Shown: positions 16,781 through 25,576 of the stretch, in pieces | Position numbering within the stretch: position 1 is the first letter of the stretch | How the letters are laid out: each line of letters starts with the position of its first letter | Assembly: GCA_030654695.1 (NCBI GenBank) | Contig: JAURWY010000026.1 | Location: forward strand, 62,001-126,000 | Direction of reading: 5' to 3' | DNA length: 64,000 nucleotides | From: Polaromonas sp. | GTDB lineage: Bacteria; Pseudomonadota; Gammaproteobacteria; Burkholderiales; Burkholderiaceae_C | Notes under the pieces: generated by a model | Told to the model about the DNA's origin: nothing | Databases searched by the model: none | The model's input: only the letters and a program-made list of their open reading frames with translations | Program-made: the position numbers and the translations under genes

Positions 16781-18013
16781 TTATTCTTCTGAATTTTCAG
16801 CCGCCAGCTCGCCAGCGACATCGCGGCAGGTCGCCAACAGGCTCTGCATGCCTGGCGTCAAAAGCACGTCAGACCGTCGAATCAGCCCGATGGTGCGCGC
16901 TGCATCCGGCAGCGCCAAAGGCAACACGACAAACAGACCGGCCTTGATTTCGCTTCGAATTTGCCGCGGGGACATCATGGCCAGTCGCTCGCTTTGCATC
17001 AGCAGTGACTGCATCATGAGAGCGCTGTTGACCCGCAGCTCCGTGGTTGGCAGCGGCAACCCACATTGGCCTAGCACGCGTTCGAATACTGTTTGGGCGG
17101 GAGTGTTGGGCATCGGCATGATCCACTGCGCATCACGCAGGGCCGTCCACTTGAGTTTCTTGCGTTGTGCCAGCGGATGATCGGCCCGTGCGACAACGGC
17201 AAGGCGGTCGATGAACAGAGTTTCTTGCAACAAGCCTTGGATTGAAAATTGCGGCCGCAGCGCTCCGATCACCATGTCGATCTCTGCATCTCGCAGTTGT
17301 TGAATCAATGCGTCGTAGGTACCGTCAATGACGGTGACCTGCAGCCCGGGGAAGTCGTGCATCACTCGGTTCACGGCCTTGGGCAGCATCGGCCCAACGG
17401 AAAAGGGCAGCGTGCCAATGACAATCCGACCCCCAATCTTGCCCGACAAGGCGGCAAGCACCTCATCTGCCTGCTGAAGCTCGGACAGGCAAAGTTTGCA
17501 ACCCCGCATCACTTCTAAGCCAAACTCGTTCAGGCGCAGCCCATGCTGGCGACTACGGGCAAACAATTCGCGCTCACTCAGGTGTTCGAGCTGGACCAGG
17601 GTCTGATGAACGGCAGACTGGCTGATGCCCAACGCCGAAGCGCTGACGGTTTCTGAACCCGTCTTGGCCAGTGACATGAGCACCTGGATATGCCGAGACC
17701 TTATGCCCAAGGCCAATCTGCAGGACATCCAGCTGGGCATGTCATTGCGAGAACTTTTATTGGCACCAGCGTTTGGCATGTGTTGAAAGGCACGATTGCA
17801 ACGCTGCAGCAGACTTGACCATTGCGGGGTCGGCACCATTCCGCGTCCCGAACGATCAAATATCACTTGTTGCACAGCGGACTCCAAAGCCAACACAGCT
17901 CGTGTGACCGAAGACTGCGACAAGTGCAGGGCCTGAGCTGCCCGTACGCTGCTTCCCGTCAAGGCCACGGCACAAGCGGCACGCAAATACTTCAGATGTT
18001 CGACAAGGGCCAT
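16781..18013 (-). CDS. LysR-type regulator with two N-terminal DNA-binding domains
   Basis: 410 residues, about 100 more than a normal LysR protein. There are two LysR-like winged helix regions: residues about 6-63 (VRAAQALHLSQSSVTRAVLALES) and about 106-164 (TVSASALGISQSAVHQTLVQLE, then ARSRQHGLRLNEFG). A LysR effector domain follows from about 185 (GRIVIGTLPFSVGPMLPKAVNRVMHDFPGLQVTVIDG). It is divergent from the flavoprotein gene at 18197, with a 183-base shared control region, and lies upstream of the binding-protein gene on its own strand. Either could be its target. Confidence 0.88.
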   Translation of the reverse strand: MALVEHLKYLRAACAVALTGSSVRAAQALHLSQSSVTRAVLALESAVQQVIFDRSGRGMVPTPQWSSLLQRCNRAFQHMPNAGANKSSRNDMPSWMSCRLALGIRSRHIQVLMSLAKTGSETVSASALGISQSAVHQTLVQLEHLSERELFARSRQHGLRLNEFGLEVMRGCKLCLSELQQADEVLAALSGKIGGRIVIGTLPFSVGPMLPKAVNRVMHDFPGLQVTVIDGTYDALIQQLRDAEIDMVIGALRPQFSIQGLLQETLFIDRLAVVARADHPLAQRKKLKWTALRDAQWIMPMPNTPAQTVFERVLGQCGLPLPTTELRVNSALMMQSLLMQSERLAMMSPRQIRSEIKAGLFVVLPLALPDAARTIGLIRRSDVLLTPGMQSLLATCRDVAGELAAENSEE

Positions 18014-18090
18014 GGGCTGTGGTTCTCGTTATTTCGTTGAATAAGCTAGGCGCACTTTTCGGGGACAGACACCGATTTTGCCTTGGCTCT

Positions 18091-18152
18091 TGGCGTAAGA
18101 TCCACGCCACTCATTTGAGTGACCTGCCTTCGAGGCATTGGAGTCTGACTCC
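18091..18152. promoter_or_regulatory. Cluster of three inverted repeats in the LysR/flavoprotein divergent region
   Basis: Three perfect dyads in 62 bases: TGGCGT-N7-ACGCCA (18091-18109), CACTCA-TT-TGAGTG (18108-18121) and GGAGTC-T-GACTCC (18140-18152). The first two overlap by two bases. They lie 78-106 bases and 45 bases before the flavoprotein start, where regulator sites are expected. Which protein binds is unknown; the adjacent LysR-like regulator is the first candidate. Confidence 0.45.
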
Positions 18153-18196
18153 TCGTATGCGCCGACAGGTTTTCCTACTATTTCCGGAGTCTCTTT

Positions 18197-19531
18197 ATGA
18201 CAACCGCACGTCGTACCCTCATCAAAGGTGCGGCAGTCTTGGGCGCGCTTTCTGCTGCGTCTATTCCTGCTATTGCACAGCCTTTTCTTTTTTCCCCAAC
18301 GACCGAACTGATGCCAAAAGGCAAAAAGCGGCGCGTAGTCATCTTGGGTGGCGGCTGGGGCGGCTTGGCCACCGCCAGGCATGTACGCGAGACAGCCCCC
18401 GACCTTGAAGTGGTCTTGCTAGAGAAAAACCCGATTTTTTGGTCATGCCCCTTGAGCAACAAATGGCTGGTCGACGTGGTCGACACCTCGTTCTTGGTTC
18501 ACTCCTACACCGCTGCGGCCAATCGCAGTGGCTACACCTTCGTTCAAACCGAAATCACCGACATTGACCGCGACAAGAAGCGCGTCCACACGGCACAAGG
18601 GTTTGTCGACTACGACTGGTTGGTGGTGTCCGCTGGTATTCGTGTGTCTTACGAACCTTGGTTTGGCAATGACCGTCAAGCGATTGCCTACACGCACACA
18701 CACTATTCAAGTGCCTATGTGCCGAGTTCGGAGCACTTGGCGTTGAAGGAAAAAATCAAGGGCTTCAAAGGCGGCACGATGGTGATGACCTTGCCGCCAC
18801 CACCGCACCGCTGCCCACCGTCGCCCTACGAGCGCGCATGTTTGATGGCGTCTCACTTTCAGCGCAACAAGATTCCAGCGAAGATTTTGATCTTGGACCC
18901 CAAGCCTGTGATCGCACCGATTGGGGGCGGTTACCGTATGGCGTTCGATGAGCTGTATCACGACATCATCACCTACGTGCCCAATGCCGGCGTTAAAGAG
19001 CTGGACCCCTACAACAAGGTGGTGAAAACGGCGGCGGGTGACTTTAAGTTCGATGACGCTATTTTCATGGGCCATCATCAGGCGGCAGATTTGGTCTGGA
19101 AGTTGGGCGCTGTGGGCAAAACGGCCGACAGAAAACCGTCCAACTGGGCCGCGGTGCACCCCCAGTTTTACAACATGAAGGACGACCCGAATGTGTTCGT
19201 CATTGGTGACAGCGTGGGCGCTGTGTCACCGCAGTTTGGCCATTACCCGAAGAGTGGCCACGTGGCCAACCGCATGGGCCGCAGCGTGGCGCAGTACATC
19301 GGGCAGCAAGCCAAGGGGCAGCCAATGACGCCCGTCATGATCGACAACCTTTGCTACATGCTGGTGAATACTGAGCCGCTGGAAGCCATCAGCGTGAAGT
19401 TTGATTACAAGATGGGGCCTGAAGGGCACTTGCTTCAAACCGTGACCGATGACGTTTACCGACGTCCACAGCTCTGGCAAGAAGACCTGCGCTGGTATGG
19501 GCAGATGGTGAAGGACTTCACTGGCAGTTAA
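18197..19531 (+). CDS. Flavocytochrome c sulfide dehydrogenase-type flavoprotein (SoxF/FccB-like)
   Basis: 444 residues. A Tat-type leader (RRTLIKGAAVLGALSAASIPAIA) indicates export of the folded flavoprotein. The FAD site is VVILGGGWGGLATA (47-60), followed by a second GDSVGAVSPQFGHYPKSGHVA block. All three family cysteines are in place: Cys84 in FWSCPLSN (covalent FAD link), Cys206 in HRCPPSPYERA and Cys386 in DNLCYML (redox disulfide). Members oxidise sulfide in the periplasm and pass electrons to a cytochrome c. No cytochrome subunit gene is adjacent. The gene is divergent from the dual-domain LysR gene. Sulfide as substrate is inferred from the conserved cysteines. Confidence 0.85.
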   Translation: MTTARRTLIKGAAVLGALSAASIPAIAQPFLFSPTTELMPKGKKRRVVILGGGWGGLATARHVRETAPDLEVVLLEKNPIFWSCPLSNKWLVDVVDTSFLVHSYTAAANRSGYTFVQTEITDIDRDKKRVHTAQGFVDYDWLVVSAGIRVSYEPWFGNDRQAIAYTHTHYSSAYVPSSEHLALKEKIKGFKGGTMVMTLPPPPHRCPPSPYERACLMASHFQRNKIPAKILILDPKPVIAPIGGGYRMAFDELYHDIITYVPNAGVKELDPYNKVVKTAAGDFKFDDAIFMGHHQAADLVWKLGAVGKTADRKPSNWAAVHPQFYNMKDDPNVFVIGDSVGAVSPQFGHYPKSGHVANRMGRSVAQYIGQQAKGQPMTPVMIDNLCYMLVNTEPLEAISVKFDYKMGPEGHLLQTVTDDVYRRPQLWQEDLRWYGQMVKDFTGS

Positions 19532-19549
19532 ATCCGCTGGAGTGCCCGC

Positions 19550-19759
19550 TTAATTCTTGAGACGCACTCCCAAGACATTCAGTTTTTTGGCAAATGCATC
19601 CCTGCGTTTCGCTGCTTTAGCCGCGGTTTCGACGGCCGCCTGAATGGCCTTGGGCCCCTTTTTGTCAACCGCTTTGATCAATCCGAATTTGTGAGCCGCA
19701 TCGGCCTCCGCCCTTCTGAAGGTGGCGATGAGTTCGGCATGGGCAACAGATTGATTCAC
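19550..19759 (-). CDS. Small hypothetical basic protein
   Basis: 69 residues from a GTG preceded by AGAAGG with 5 bases spacing. It is rich in Ala and Lys (ETAAKAAKRRDAFAKKLNVLGVRLKN) and probably largely helical. No signal peptide, Cys or known motif. It is convergent with the flavoprotein gene. I do not recognise the family; the good ribosome site and composition suggest a real gene. Confidence 0.5.
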   Translation of the reverse strand: MNQSVAHAELIATFRRAEADAAHKFGLIKAVDKKGPKAIQAAVETAAKAAKRRDAFAKKLNVLGVRLKN

Positions 19760-19910
19760 AAGGACCTTCTTTTCTAAAGCGCTATTTTCTGCGCTTTTTC
19801 GTGCTCACATTTCCCTTGTGGACGATGTGATGCCAAAGGGTTTGCCAGCTGCCTGTGGAGCGATTGGCCGACTGCAAAACGGATTTCGACCCAAGCAGAC
19901 GACTGGGCTT

Positions 19911-20132
19911 TCAAACCCAACCCTGCCGCCAGACGCCGTCATCTTGCAGCTCGCGCCACGCAATTACTTGGGTGGCCTTAGAGAACACCGCTTCGATTTC
20001 AACCGACTCGATCGGGTCGGTGGGTAAGGCGGGTTGAATCACGCGGCTGACCAAGAAGTGCTTTTGTTTGGCCACGGGCGTCACTGCCGTCCATTTGGTT
20101 AAGAGCAGTTTTTTGGAGTTCAGGGGGTTCAT
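19911..20132 (-). CDS. TIGR02450-family small conserved protein
   Basis: 73 residues from ATG 20132 (MNPLNSKKLLLTKWTAVTPV); a TTG at 20147 would overlap the mltB stop. The pattern KLLLTKWTAVTP...KHFLVSRV...VEIEAVFSKATQVIAWREL.D...W..GW fits the small TIGR02450 family found widely in proteobacteria. Function unknown. It follows the lytic transglycosylase gene closely and is probably cotranscribed with it. Confidence 0.72.
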   Translation of the reverse strand: MNPLNSKKLLLTKWTAVTPVAKQKHFLVSRVIQPALPTDPIESVEIEAVFSKATQVIAWRELQDDGVWRQGWV

Positions 20133-20143
20133 GGGTGAATGGG

Positions 20144-21439
20144 TCAAGGCGCGTTCTTGACTTCTCGCGCCACCGACTCGGCCAGTTCAATCACTGCCAT
20201 GGCGTAGTAGCTGCTCCAGTTGTAGCGGGTGATGGCGTAAAAGTTCTCGGTGCCAGCGACGTAGCTGGCGGGGGCTGGCCCGTTGAGCAGCTCGACCAGC
20301 GCCAAGGGGCCGTTGTGTTTCAGTGCGTCGCCTTCTAGTACCGCGCCTTTGGCGGTGAAGCTGGCAACACTGAAGGTCGGTAAAATATCGGGCGCCATCA
20401 GGGTGTCAAGATCGAGTTTGGCATTGTCAAAACGCACCGGGTAGTGCGTCGGCATGCCGGGCTTCCAGTCGAAAGCTTTGAAGTAGCTGGCGACTGAGCC
20501 GATGACGTCGGCCGGGCTATTCCAAAGGTCGATCTTGTCGTCGCCGTCAAAGTCCACCGCAAAGCGAGCCCAGCTGGACGGCATGAACTGCGGCATGCCC
20601 ATGGCCCCGGCGTAGCTGCCAAGTGGTACCAATGGGTCGGCGCCCATACGGCTTTGCAGGCTCAAAAATTGTTCAACTTCGCCTTTGAAAAACTCGGCGC
20701 GCTCGGCGGCCCGTGGGTGCGAAGCTGGAAAGTCAAATGCCAGCGTGGTGATGGCATCCATGACTCGAAAGCTGCCGGTGTTCCGGCCATAAATGGACTC
20801 GACGCCGATGATGCCGACGATGATCGCGCTCGGCACGCCGTATTGTTTTTCAGCCCGCGCCAGGGTGGTTTGGTTGTCTTTCCAAAACTGCACGCCGGCG
20901 TCAATGCGGGCGGCGTCAATGAAGCGGCCGCGGTAGGCCGCCCAGTTCTTCACAAAAGGCTGGGGTGAGGGTTGCATTAGCCGCACCACGGCGGGCACCA
21001 GTGTGGCTTGGCCGATGGCGCGGCGCACCCATTGCGGATTCAGGTTACGGCGCTCAGCGAGTTCGTCGGCAAAGCGCATGACCTCGGGCCGGGTCGCGTA
21101 AGCCGGGCCGACCTTGGCTGCTGGTCGGGCCTTGGCGGGCCGCTTGTGTTTGCTGGCATGGGGGCGCTTGGTGGCTTTGACGGCTTTGTCGGTTTTGGTT
21201 TTGACGGTTTTACTTTTCACGGGCTCGGTCTGCCCGGCACTTTCTGCGGCCTGTACCGCCAAACCTGTCCCCATGAACACCAGCGCGCACGCCAAGAGTT
21301 GCTGCCGCAGTCTGAGCCATGAAGCGTTTGCTGGGCGGGTGCTCGTCTGAAAGGCTGTGGGGTGTGTCAAAAAAAGGGTCCTGCATAAGGCATTGTTGAA
21401 AGACAAAAAGCGGCTTGTCGACGGACCAATTTTAGGCAT
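20144..21439 (-). CDS. mltB: Membrane-bound lytic murein transglycosylase B
   Basis: Cleaves the glycan strands of peptidoglycan to 1,6-anhydro ends in the periplasm. 431 residues from ATG 21439; a TTG at 21487 would add 16 residues, and the start could also be later, since the hydrophobic leader (QQLLACALVFMGTGLAVQA) begins around residue 50 of this frame. A Lys/Ala/Pro-rich stretch follows the leader. The catalytic Glu is in IVGIIGVESIYGRNTG, and the SLT_2 blocks AMGMPQFMPSSW, DGDDKIDLWNSPADVIGSVASYF and NGPAPASYVAG...FYAITRYNWSSYYAMAVIEL are clear. No lipobox is visible, so it may be soluble or anchored by an uncleaved leader. Confidence 0.9.
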   Translation of the reverse strand: MPKIGPSTSRFLSFNNALCRTLFLTHPTAFQTSTRPANASWLRLRQQLLACALVFMGTGLAVQAAESAGQTEPVKSKTVKTKTDKAVKATKRPHASKHKRPAKARPAAKVGPAYATRPEVMRFADELAERRNLNPQWVRRAIGQATLVPAVVRLMQPSPQPFVKNWAAYRGRFIDAARIDAGVQFWKDNQTTLARAEKQYGVPSAIIVGIIGVESIYGRNTGSFRVMDAITTLAFDFPASHPRAAERAEFFKGEVEQFLSLQSRMGADPLVPLGSYAGAMGMPQFMPSSWARFAVDFDGDDKIDLWNSPADVIGSVASYFKAFDWKPGMPTHYPVRFDNAKLDLDTLMAPDILPTFSVASFTAKGAVLEGDALKHNGPLALVELLNGPAPASYVAGTENFYAITRYNWSSYYAMAVIELAESVAREVKNAP

Positions 21440-21569
21440 GTCTGTGGCAGATTTTCGGTCCTTTTGAGAAGCCTTTTGCGTCAGCAAACTGAGCGGTTTG
21501 GGGCTGATTCGCGTGGTAAGCTAAATCGTTAAAAATGATGTGTTTAATCTAACCTGACCGCCGAATCTG

Positions 21570-22523
21570 ATGAACAAGACTGGCTATTTCACCCACGCAG
21601 ACTGTCGCAAACACGAAATGGGCCCCGGCCACCCGGAATGCCCCGAACGGCTAGACGCGATTGAAGACCGCTTGCTGATCACCGGGGTGGGCGATGTTTT
21701 GGACCGGCGCGAGGCACCCCTGGCGCCGCTGGGTGATATTGAGCTGGCGCACGACCGCATGCTGGTGGCGGCGCTGCATGGCTTGTCAAGCCAACTCTCA
21801 GACGACATCAACGCCGGCGGCCCGTCGTATGCACAGCTAGACCCCGACACCGCCATGAATGTGCACACTTGGAACGCCGTGCTGCGCGCTGCCGGTGCCA
21901 CGCTCGCGGCCACTGACGCGGTCATGGCGGGTGAGCTTGAAAATGCTTTTTGCGCCGTACGGCCACCGGGACACCATGCGTGCCGCAGCAAATCCATGGG
22001 CTTTTGTTTCATCAACAGCGTGGCGGTGGCGGCCAAATATGCGCTGGAGCGCCACGGTCTTGAGCGTGTTGCGATTGTTGACTTTGATGTGCACCATGGC
22101 AACGGCACAGAAGACATCATCACCGGCGACGAGCGCATTTTGATGGTCAGCATCTTCCAGCACCCGCTGTACCCGAACAGCGGCGCTGACAGCGATGAGC
22201 CCAACATGGTGAATCTGCCGATTCCGCCTTACAGCAAAGGCCCGTACATCCGTGACTTGATCGAGAAAACATGGCTGCCGCGCTTGGAGGAATTCAAGCC
22301 GCAGATGATTTTCATCAGCGCTGGTTTTGACGCGCACCGTGAAGACGACCTCGGTCAGCTGGGTCTGGTCGAGCAAGACTACGCTTGGATTACGCAACGT
22401 ATCAAAGAGGTGGCCAAGCGCCATGCCAAGAACCGCATCGTCTCGTCCCTAGAAGGCGGCTACAACCTCAGTGCGCTGGCCCGCAGCGTTGAAGCGCACG
22501 TGCGTGTGCTGGCCGACCTGTGA
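21570..22523 (+). CDS. Histone deacetylase-family zinc hydrolase
   Basis: 317 residues from ATG. The zinc-hydrolase pattern is complete: GPGHPECPERLDAIEDRL at the start, RPPGHHACRSKSMGFCFINSVAVAA (catalytic His pair), DFDVHHGNGTEDI (metal Asp and His) and SAGFDAHREDDLGQL (metal Asp). Bacterial members remove acetyl groups from polyamines, acetoin-related compounds or acetyl-lysine. The substrate cannot be told from the sequence. The mechanosensitive channel gene starts 10 bases after its stop. Confidence 0.92.
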   Translation: MNKTGYFTHADCRKHEMGPGHPECPERLDAIEDRLLITGVGDVLDRREAPLAPLGDIELAHDRMLVAALHGLSSQLSDDINAGGPSYAQLDPDTAMNVHTWNAVLRAAGATLAATDAVMAGELENAFCAVRPPGHHACRSKSMGFCFINSVAVAAKYALERHGLERVAIVDFDVHHGNGTEDIITGDERILMVSIFQHPLYPNSGADSDEPNMVNLPIPPYSKGPYIRDLIEKTWLPRLEEFKPQMIFISAGFDAHREDDLGQLGLVEQDYAWITQRIKEVAKRHAKNRIVSSLEGGYNLSALARSVEAHVRVLADL

Positions 22524-22533
22524 AGGTTTTCTT

Positions 22534-23847
22534 TTGACTGCCGTAACACCGTCCATCCAAGTTGAAAGCCTGCAAGCTTGGTTCATGGCGTTGGCCCAAA
22601 AAGCCGCCCTGATTGAATTGTTGGCGCTGGCCGTTTGCATCGGTCTGGCTTGGTTGCTGACTTGGCTGCTGCGCCGTGTCGTGGGTCGCCAGGACGATCA
22701 GTCGATTCTCTTCGGCCGAAAAATTCTGGACGGCGTGATGTTTCCCGTGGTGTTGTTGTGTCTAGGTTACGCCGCTCGGGCGATGCTGGCTGCCGCCCTG
22801 CCGATCACCGTTTTCATTGTGGCCATGCCGGTGCTGGTGGCACTCGCTGTCATTCGGCTGGGGGTGAAGGTTTTACAAGTCGCTTTCAAAGACGCACCGC
22901 TGGTGCGGGCGCTTGAACGCACCATCTCTTGGCTGGTTTGGCTGGGCCTAGTGCTGTGGCTCAGCGGCTTGCTGCCCCTGATCTTGGCAGAGCTGGACAC
23001 CATCCACTGGCGCGTCGGTGCCAGCTCGATGTCGGTTCGCACACTCATTGAGGGCACACTGACAGCGGGTGCCGTGCTGATCGTGGCGCTGTGGATTTCG
23101 TCGGCGATTGAAACGCGCTTGCTGCGGTCGGCGGTGGGCAACGACCTGTCCTTGCGCAAGGCGGTCAGCAACGCGACGCGTGCTTTGCTGGTGTTTGTCG
23201 GCTTGCTGGTGGCGCTTTCAGCTGTGGGCATCGACTTGACAGCGCTGTCAGTACTGGGTGGGGCGATTGGCGTCGGTATCGGTTTTGGTCTGCAAAAAAT
23301 CGCCGCCAGCTATGTCAGCGGTTTTGTGATTCTGGCTGAGCGAAGCGTGCGCATTGGCGACAGCGTTCGGGTCGACGGCTTCGAGGGCCGCATCACCGAC
23401 ATCAACGCGCGCTACACCGTGGTGCGTGCACTGACAGGCCGTGAGTCCATCGTGCCGAACGAAATATTCATCAGCAGTCGGATTGAGAACTTGTCGCTGG
23501 CCGACAGCCGGGTGATGCTCTCGACCGTGGTGTCTGTGGGCTATGAGAGCGATGTGGACTTGGTCTTGCGATTGCTGAGCGAAGCCGCGGCGCAGCAGAC
23601 CCGCGTGCTGAAAGACCCGGACCCCGTACCATCTGTGAATCTCACTAATTTTGGCGCAGATGGGTTGGAGTTCACGCTTAATTTTTGGGTGCTTGACCCC
23701 GAAAACGGCCAGCAAAACATCCGTTCTCTGGTCAATATGGCGATTCTCAAATCGCTCCGCGAGCACGGCATTCAGATTCCTTATCCCCAGCGGGTGGTGC
23801 ATCTGCCAAGCGCTGTTGTGCCAGCGCCTATTGGCGGCATAGAATGA
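22534..23847 (+). CDS. MscS-family mechanosensitive channel
   Basis: 437 residues if the start is TTG 22534, preceded by GAAGG; ATG 22585 is an alternative. Six or so membrane segments lie before the MscS core. The pore helix and beta domain are recognisable: LTALSVLGGAIGVGIGFGLQKIAASYVSGFVILAERSVRIGDSVRVDGFEGRITDINARYTVVRALTGRESIVPNEIFISSRIEN. The C-terminal alpha/beta domain follows, ending HGIQIPYPQRVVHL. It releases solutes under osmotic down-shock. Longer than E. coli MscS (286), as is common for the subfamily with extra N-terminal helices. Confidence 0.92.
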   Translation: MTAVTPSIQVESLQAWFMALAQKAALIELLALAVCIGLAWLLTWLLRRVVGRQDDQSILFGRKILDGVMFPVVLLCLGYAARAMLAAALPITVFIVAMPVLVALAVIRLGVKVLQVAFKDAPLVRALERTISWLVWLGLVLWLSGLLPLILAELDTIHWRVGASSMSVRTLIEGTLTAGAVLIVALWISSAIETRLLRSAVGNDLSLRKAVSNATRALLVFVGLLVALSAVGIDLTALSVLGGAIGVGIGFGLQKIAASYVSGFVILAERSVRIGDSVRVDGFEGRITDINARYTVVRALTGRESIVPNEIFISSRIENLSLADSRVMLSTVVSVGYESDVDLVLRLLSEAAAQQTRVLKDPDPVPSVNLTNFGADGLEFTLNFWVLDPENGQQNIRSLVNMAILKSLREHGIQIPYPQRVVHLPSAVVPAPIGGIE

Positions 23848-23890
23848 TTAGCTTACGTCAACGTCAACTCAATATGTCTGGAGATTTCCG

Positions 23891-24640
23891 ATGAAGGTTT
23901 TGGTACCCGTCAAACGCGTGGTGGATTACAACGTCAAGGTGCGCGTCAAGTCAGACGGCACAGGTGTGGACATCGCCAATGTCAAGATGAGCATGAACCC
24001 CTTCGACGAAATCGCGGTCGAAGAAGCCACTCGGCTGAAAGAAAAGGGCGCCGTCACTGAAGTCATCGCCGTCAGCTGCGGTGTCACGCAATGTCAAGAA
24101 ACCCTGCGCACAGCCATGGCCATTGGCGCTGACCGCGCCATTTTGGTCGACACCACGGAAGAACTGCAGCCGCTGGCCGTTGCCAAGCTGCTCAAGGCCT
24201 TGGTCGACAAAGAGCAGCCACAGCTGGTGATTTTGGGCAAGCAAGCGATTGACGATGACTGCAACCAAACCGGTCAGATGCTCGCCGCTTTGCTGGGCTG
24301 GCCACAGGCCACCTTCGCGTCCAAAGTCGACGTGGCGGATGGCAAGGTGACGGTCAGCCGCGAAGTCGATGGCGGTTCTGAAACCTTGGTGCTCACGCTG
24401 CCAGCGATCATTACCACCGATTTGCGCTTGAACGAACCGCGCTACGTGACACTGCCGAACATCATGAAGGCGAAGAAAAAGCAGATGGACACGTTCAAGC
24501 CAGAAGAGCTGGGTGTCGACGTCAAACCGCGCATCAAAACCCTCAAAGTCAGCGAGCCGCCTAAGCGCAGCGCTGGCGTCAAAGTCGCCGACGTGGCTGC
24601 ACTCGTCGACAAACTTAAAAATGAAGCGAAGGTGATCTGA
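23891..24640 (+). CDS. etfB: Electron transfer flavoprotein beta subunit
   Basis: 249 residues, the usual length. [20 protein letters not shown] and [21 protein letters not shown] are hallmark blocks; [31 protein letters not shown] follows, and [20 protein letters not shown] is the beta-subunit signature. It binds AMP and, with EtfA, carries electrons from acyl-CoA dehydrogenases to ETF-QO, which is encoded at 39675-41360. GGAG lies 8 bases before the ATG. First gene of an etfB-etfA-acyl-CoA dehydrogenase run with almost no spacing. Confidence 0.97.
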   Translation: MKVLVPVKRVVDYNVKVRVKSDGTGVDIANVKMSMNPFDEIAVEEATRLKEKGAVTEVIAVSCGVTQCQETLRTAMAIGADRAILVDTTEELQPLAVAKLLKALVDKEQPQLVILGKQAIDDDCNQTGQMLAALLGWPQATFASKVDVADGKVTVSREVDGGSETLVLTLPAIITTDLRLNEPRYVTLPNIMKAKKKQMDTFKPEELGVDVKPRIKTLKVSEPPKRSAGVKVADVAALVDKLKNEAKVI

Positions 24641-24641
24641 C

Positions 24642-25574
24642 ATGACTTCTTTGGTAATTGCTGAACACGACAACGCGGGCATCAAGCCCGCCACACTCAA
24701 CACCGTGACCGCCGCCGCAAAATGTGGCGGTGATGTGCATGTGCTGGTGGCCGGCTTCAATGCTGCCGCCGCTGCGCAAGTCGCCAGCCAGATCGCTGGC
24801 GTGGCCAAAGTGATCCACGTTGATGGCGCGCACTTTGAACACGGCTTGGCTGAAAACATGGCCGCCCAAGTGCTGGCCATGGCGTCGGCTTATTCGCACA
24901 TCCTGTTTCCGTCGACAGCATCGGGCAAGAACATCGCCCCACGCGTGGCCGCAGCGCTAGACGTCGGCCAGATCTCCGACATCACGCAAGTTGACAGCCC
25001 AGACACGTTTGAGCGTCCTATTTATGCCGGCAATGCCATTGCGACCGTTCAAAGCCTGGATGCCGTGAAGGTCATCACTGTGCGGACCACCGGTTTTGAC
25101 CCGGCTGCAGCCACGGGCGGCTCTGCTGCTGTGGATGTTGTGACGGGTGTGGCTGACAGCGGTAAGTCGACTTTCATGGGCAGCGAAATCGCCAAGAGCG
25201 ATCGCCCTGAATTGACGGCTGCCAAGATCATCGTCAGCGGTGGTCGGGCGCTCGGCAGTGCTGAAAAGTTTGATGAAGTCATGACGCCGTTGGCTGACAA
25301 GCTCGGTGCTGCGCTGGGTGCTTCGCGCGCTGCGGTGGACGCAGGCTACGCGCCGAACGACTGGCAAGTTGGCCAAACCGGCAAGATCGTGGCGCCGCAG
25401 CTGTACATCGCGGCCGGTATTTCCGGTGCGATTCAGCACTTGGCTGGCATGAAAGACAGCAAGGTCATCGTGGCGATCAACAAGGACGGTGAGGCACCAA
25501 TTTTTAGCGTGGCTGATTACGGACTCGAAGCCGACCTGTTCGTCGCCGTGCCGGAACTGACGGCAGCGCTTTAA
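24642..25574 (+). CDS. etfA: Electron transfer flavoprotein alpha subunit
   Basis: 310 residues, one base after the etfB stop. The N-terminal domain runs MTSLVIAEHDNAGIKPATLNTVTAA; the FAD-binding C-terminal domain carries IIVSGGRALGSAEKFD, LGASRAAVDAGYAPNDWQVGQTGKIVAPQLYIAAGISGAIQHLAGMKDSKVIVAINKDGEAPIFSVADYGLEADLF, the standard EtfA signature. Forms the heterodimer with EtfB and holds the redox FAD. Confidence 0.97.
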   Translation: MTSLVIAEHDNAGIKPATLNTVTAAAKCGGDVHVLVAGFNAAAAAQVASQIAGVAKVIHVDGAHFEHGLAENMAAQVLAMASAYSHILFPSTASGKNIAPRVAAALDVGQISDITQVDSPDTFERPIYAGNAIATVQSLDAVKVITVRTTGFDPAAATGGSAAVDVVTGVADSGKSTFMGSEIAKSDRPELTAAKIIVSGGRALGSAEKFDEVMTPLADKLGAALGASRAAVDAGYAPNDWQVGQTGKIVAPQLYIAAGISGAIQHLAGMKDSKVIVAINKDGEAPIFSVADYGLEADLFVAVPELTAAL

Positions 25575-25576
25575 CC

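Noticed and set aside
19818..20027. 69-residue open frame on the plus strand
   Set aside because: It lies opposite the TIGR02450-family gene, which has a recognisable conserved pattern; the plus-strand product does not.
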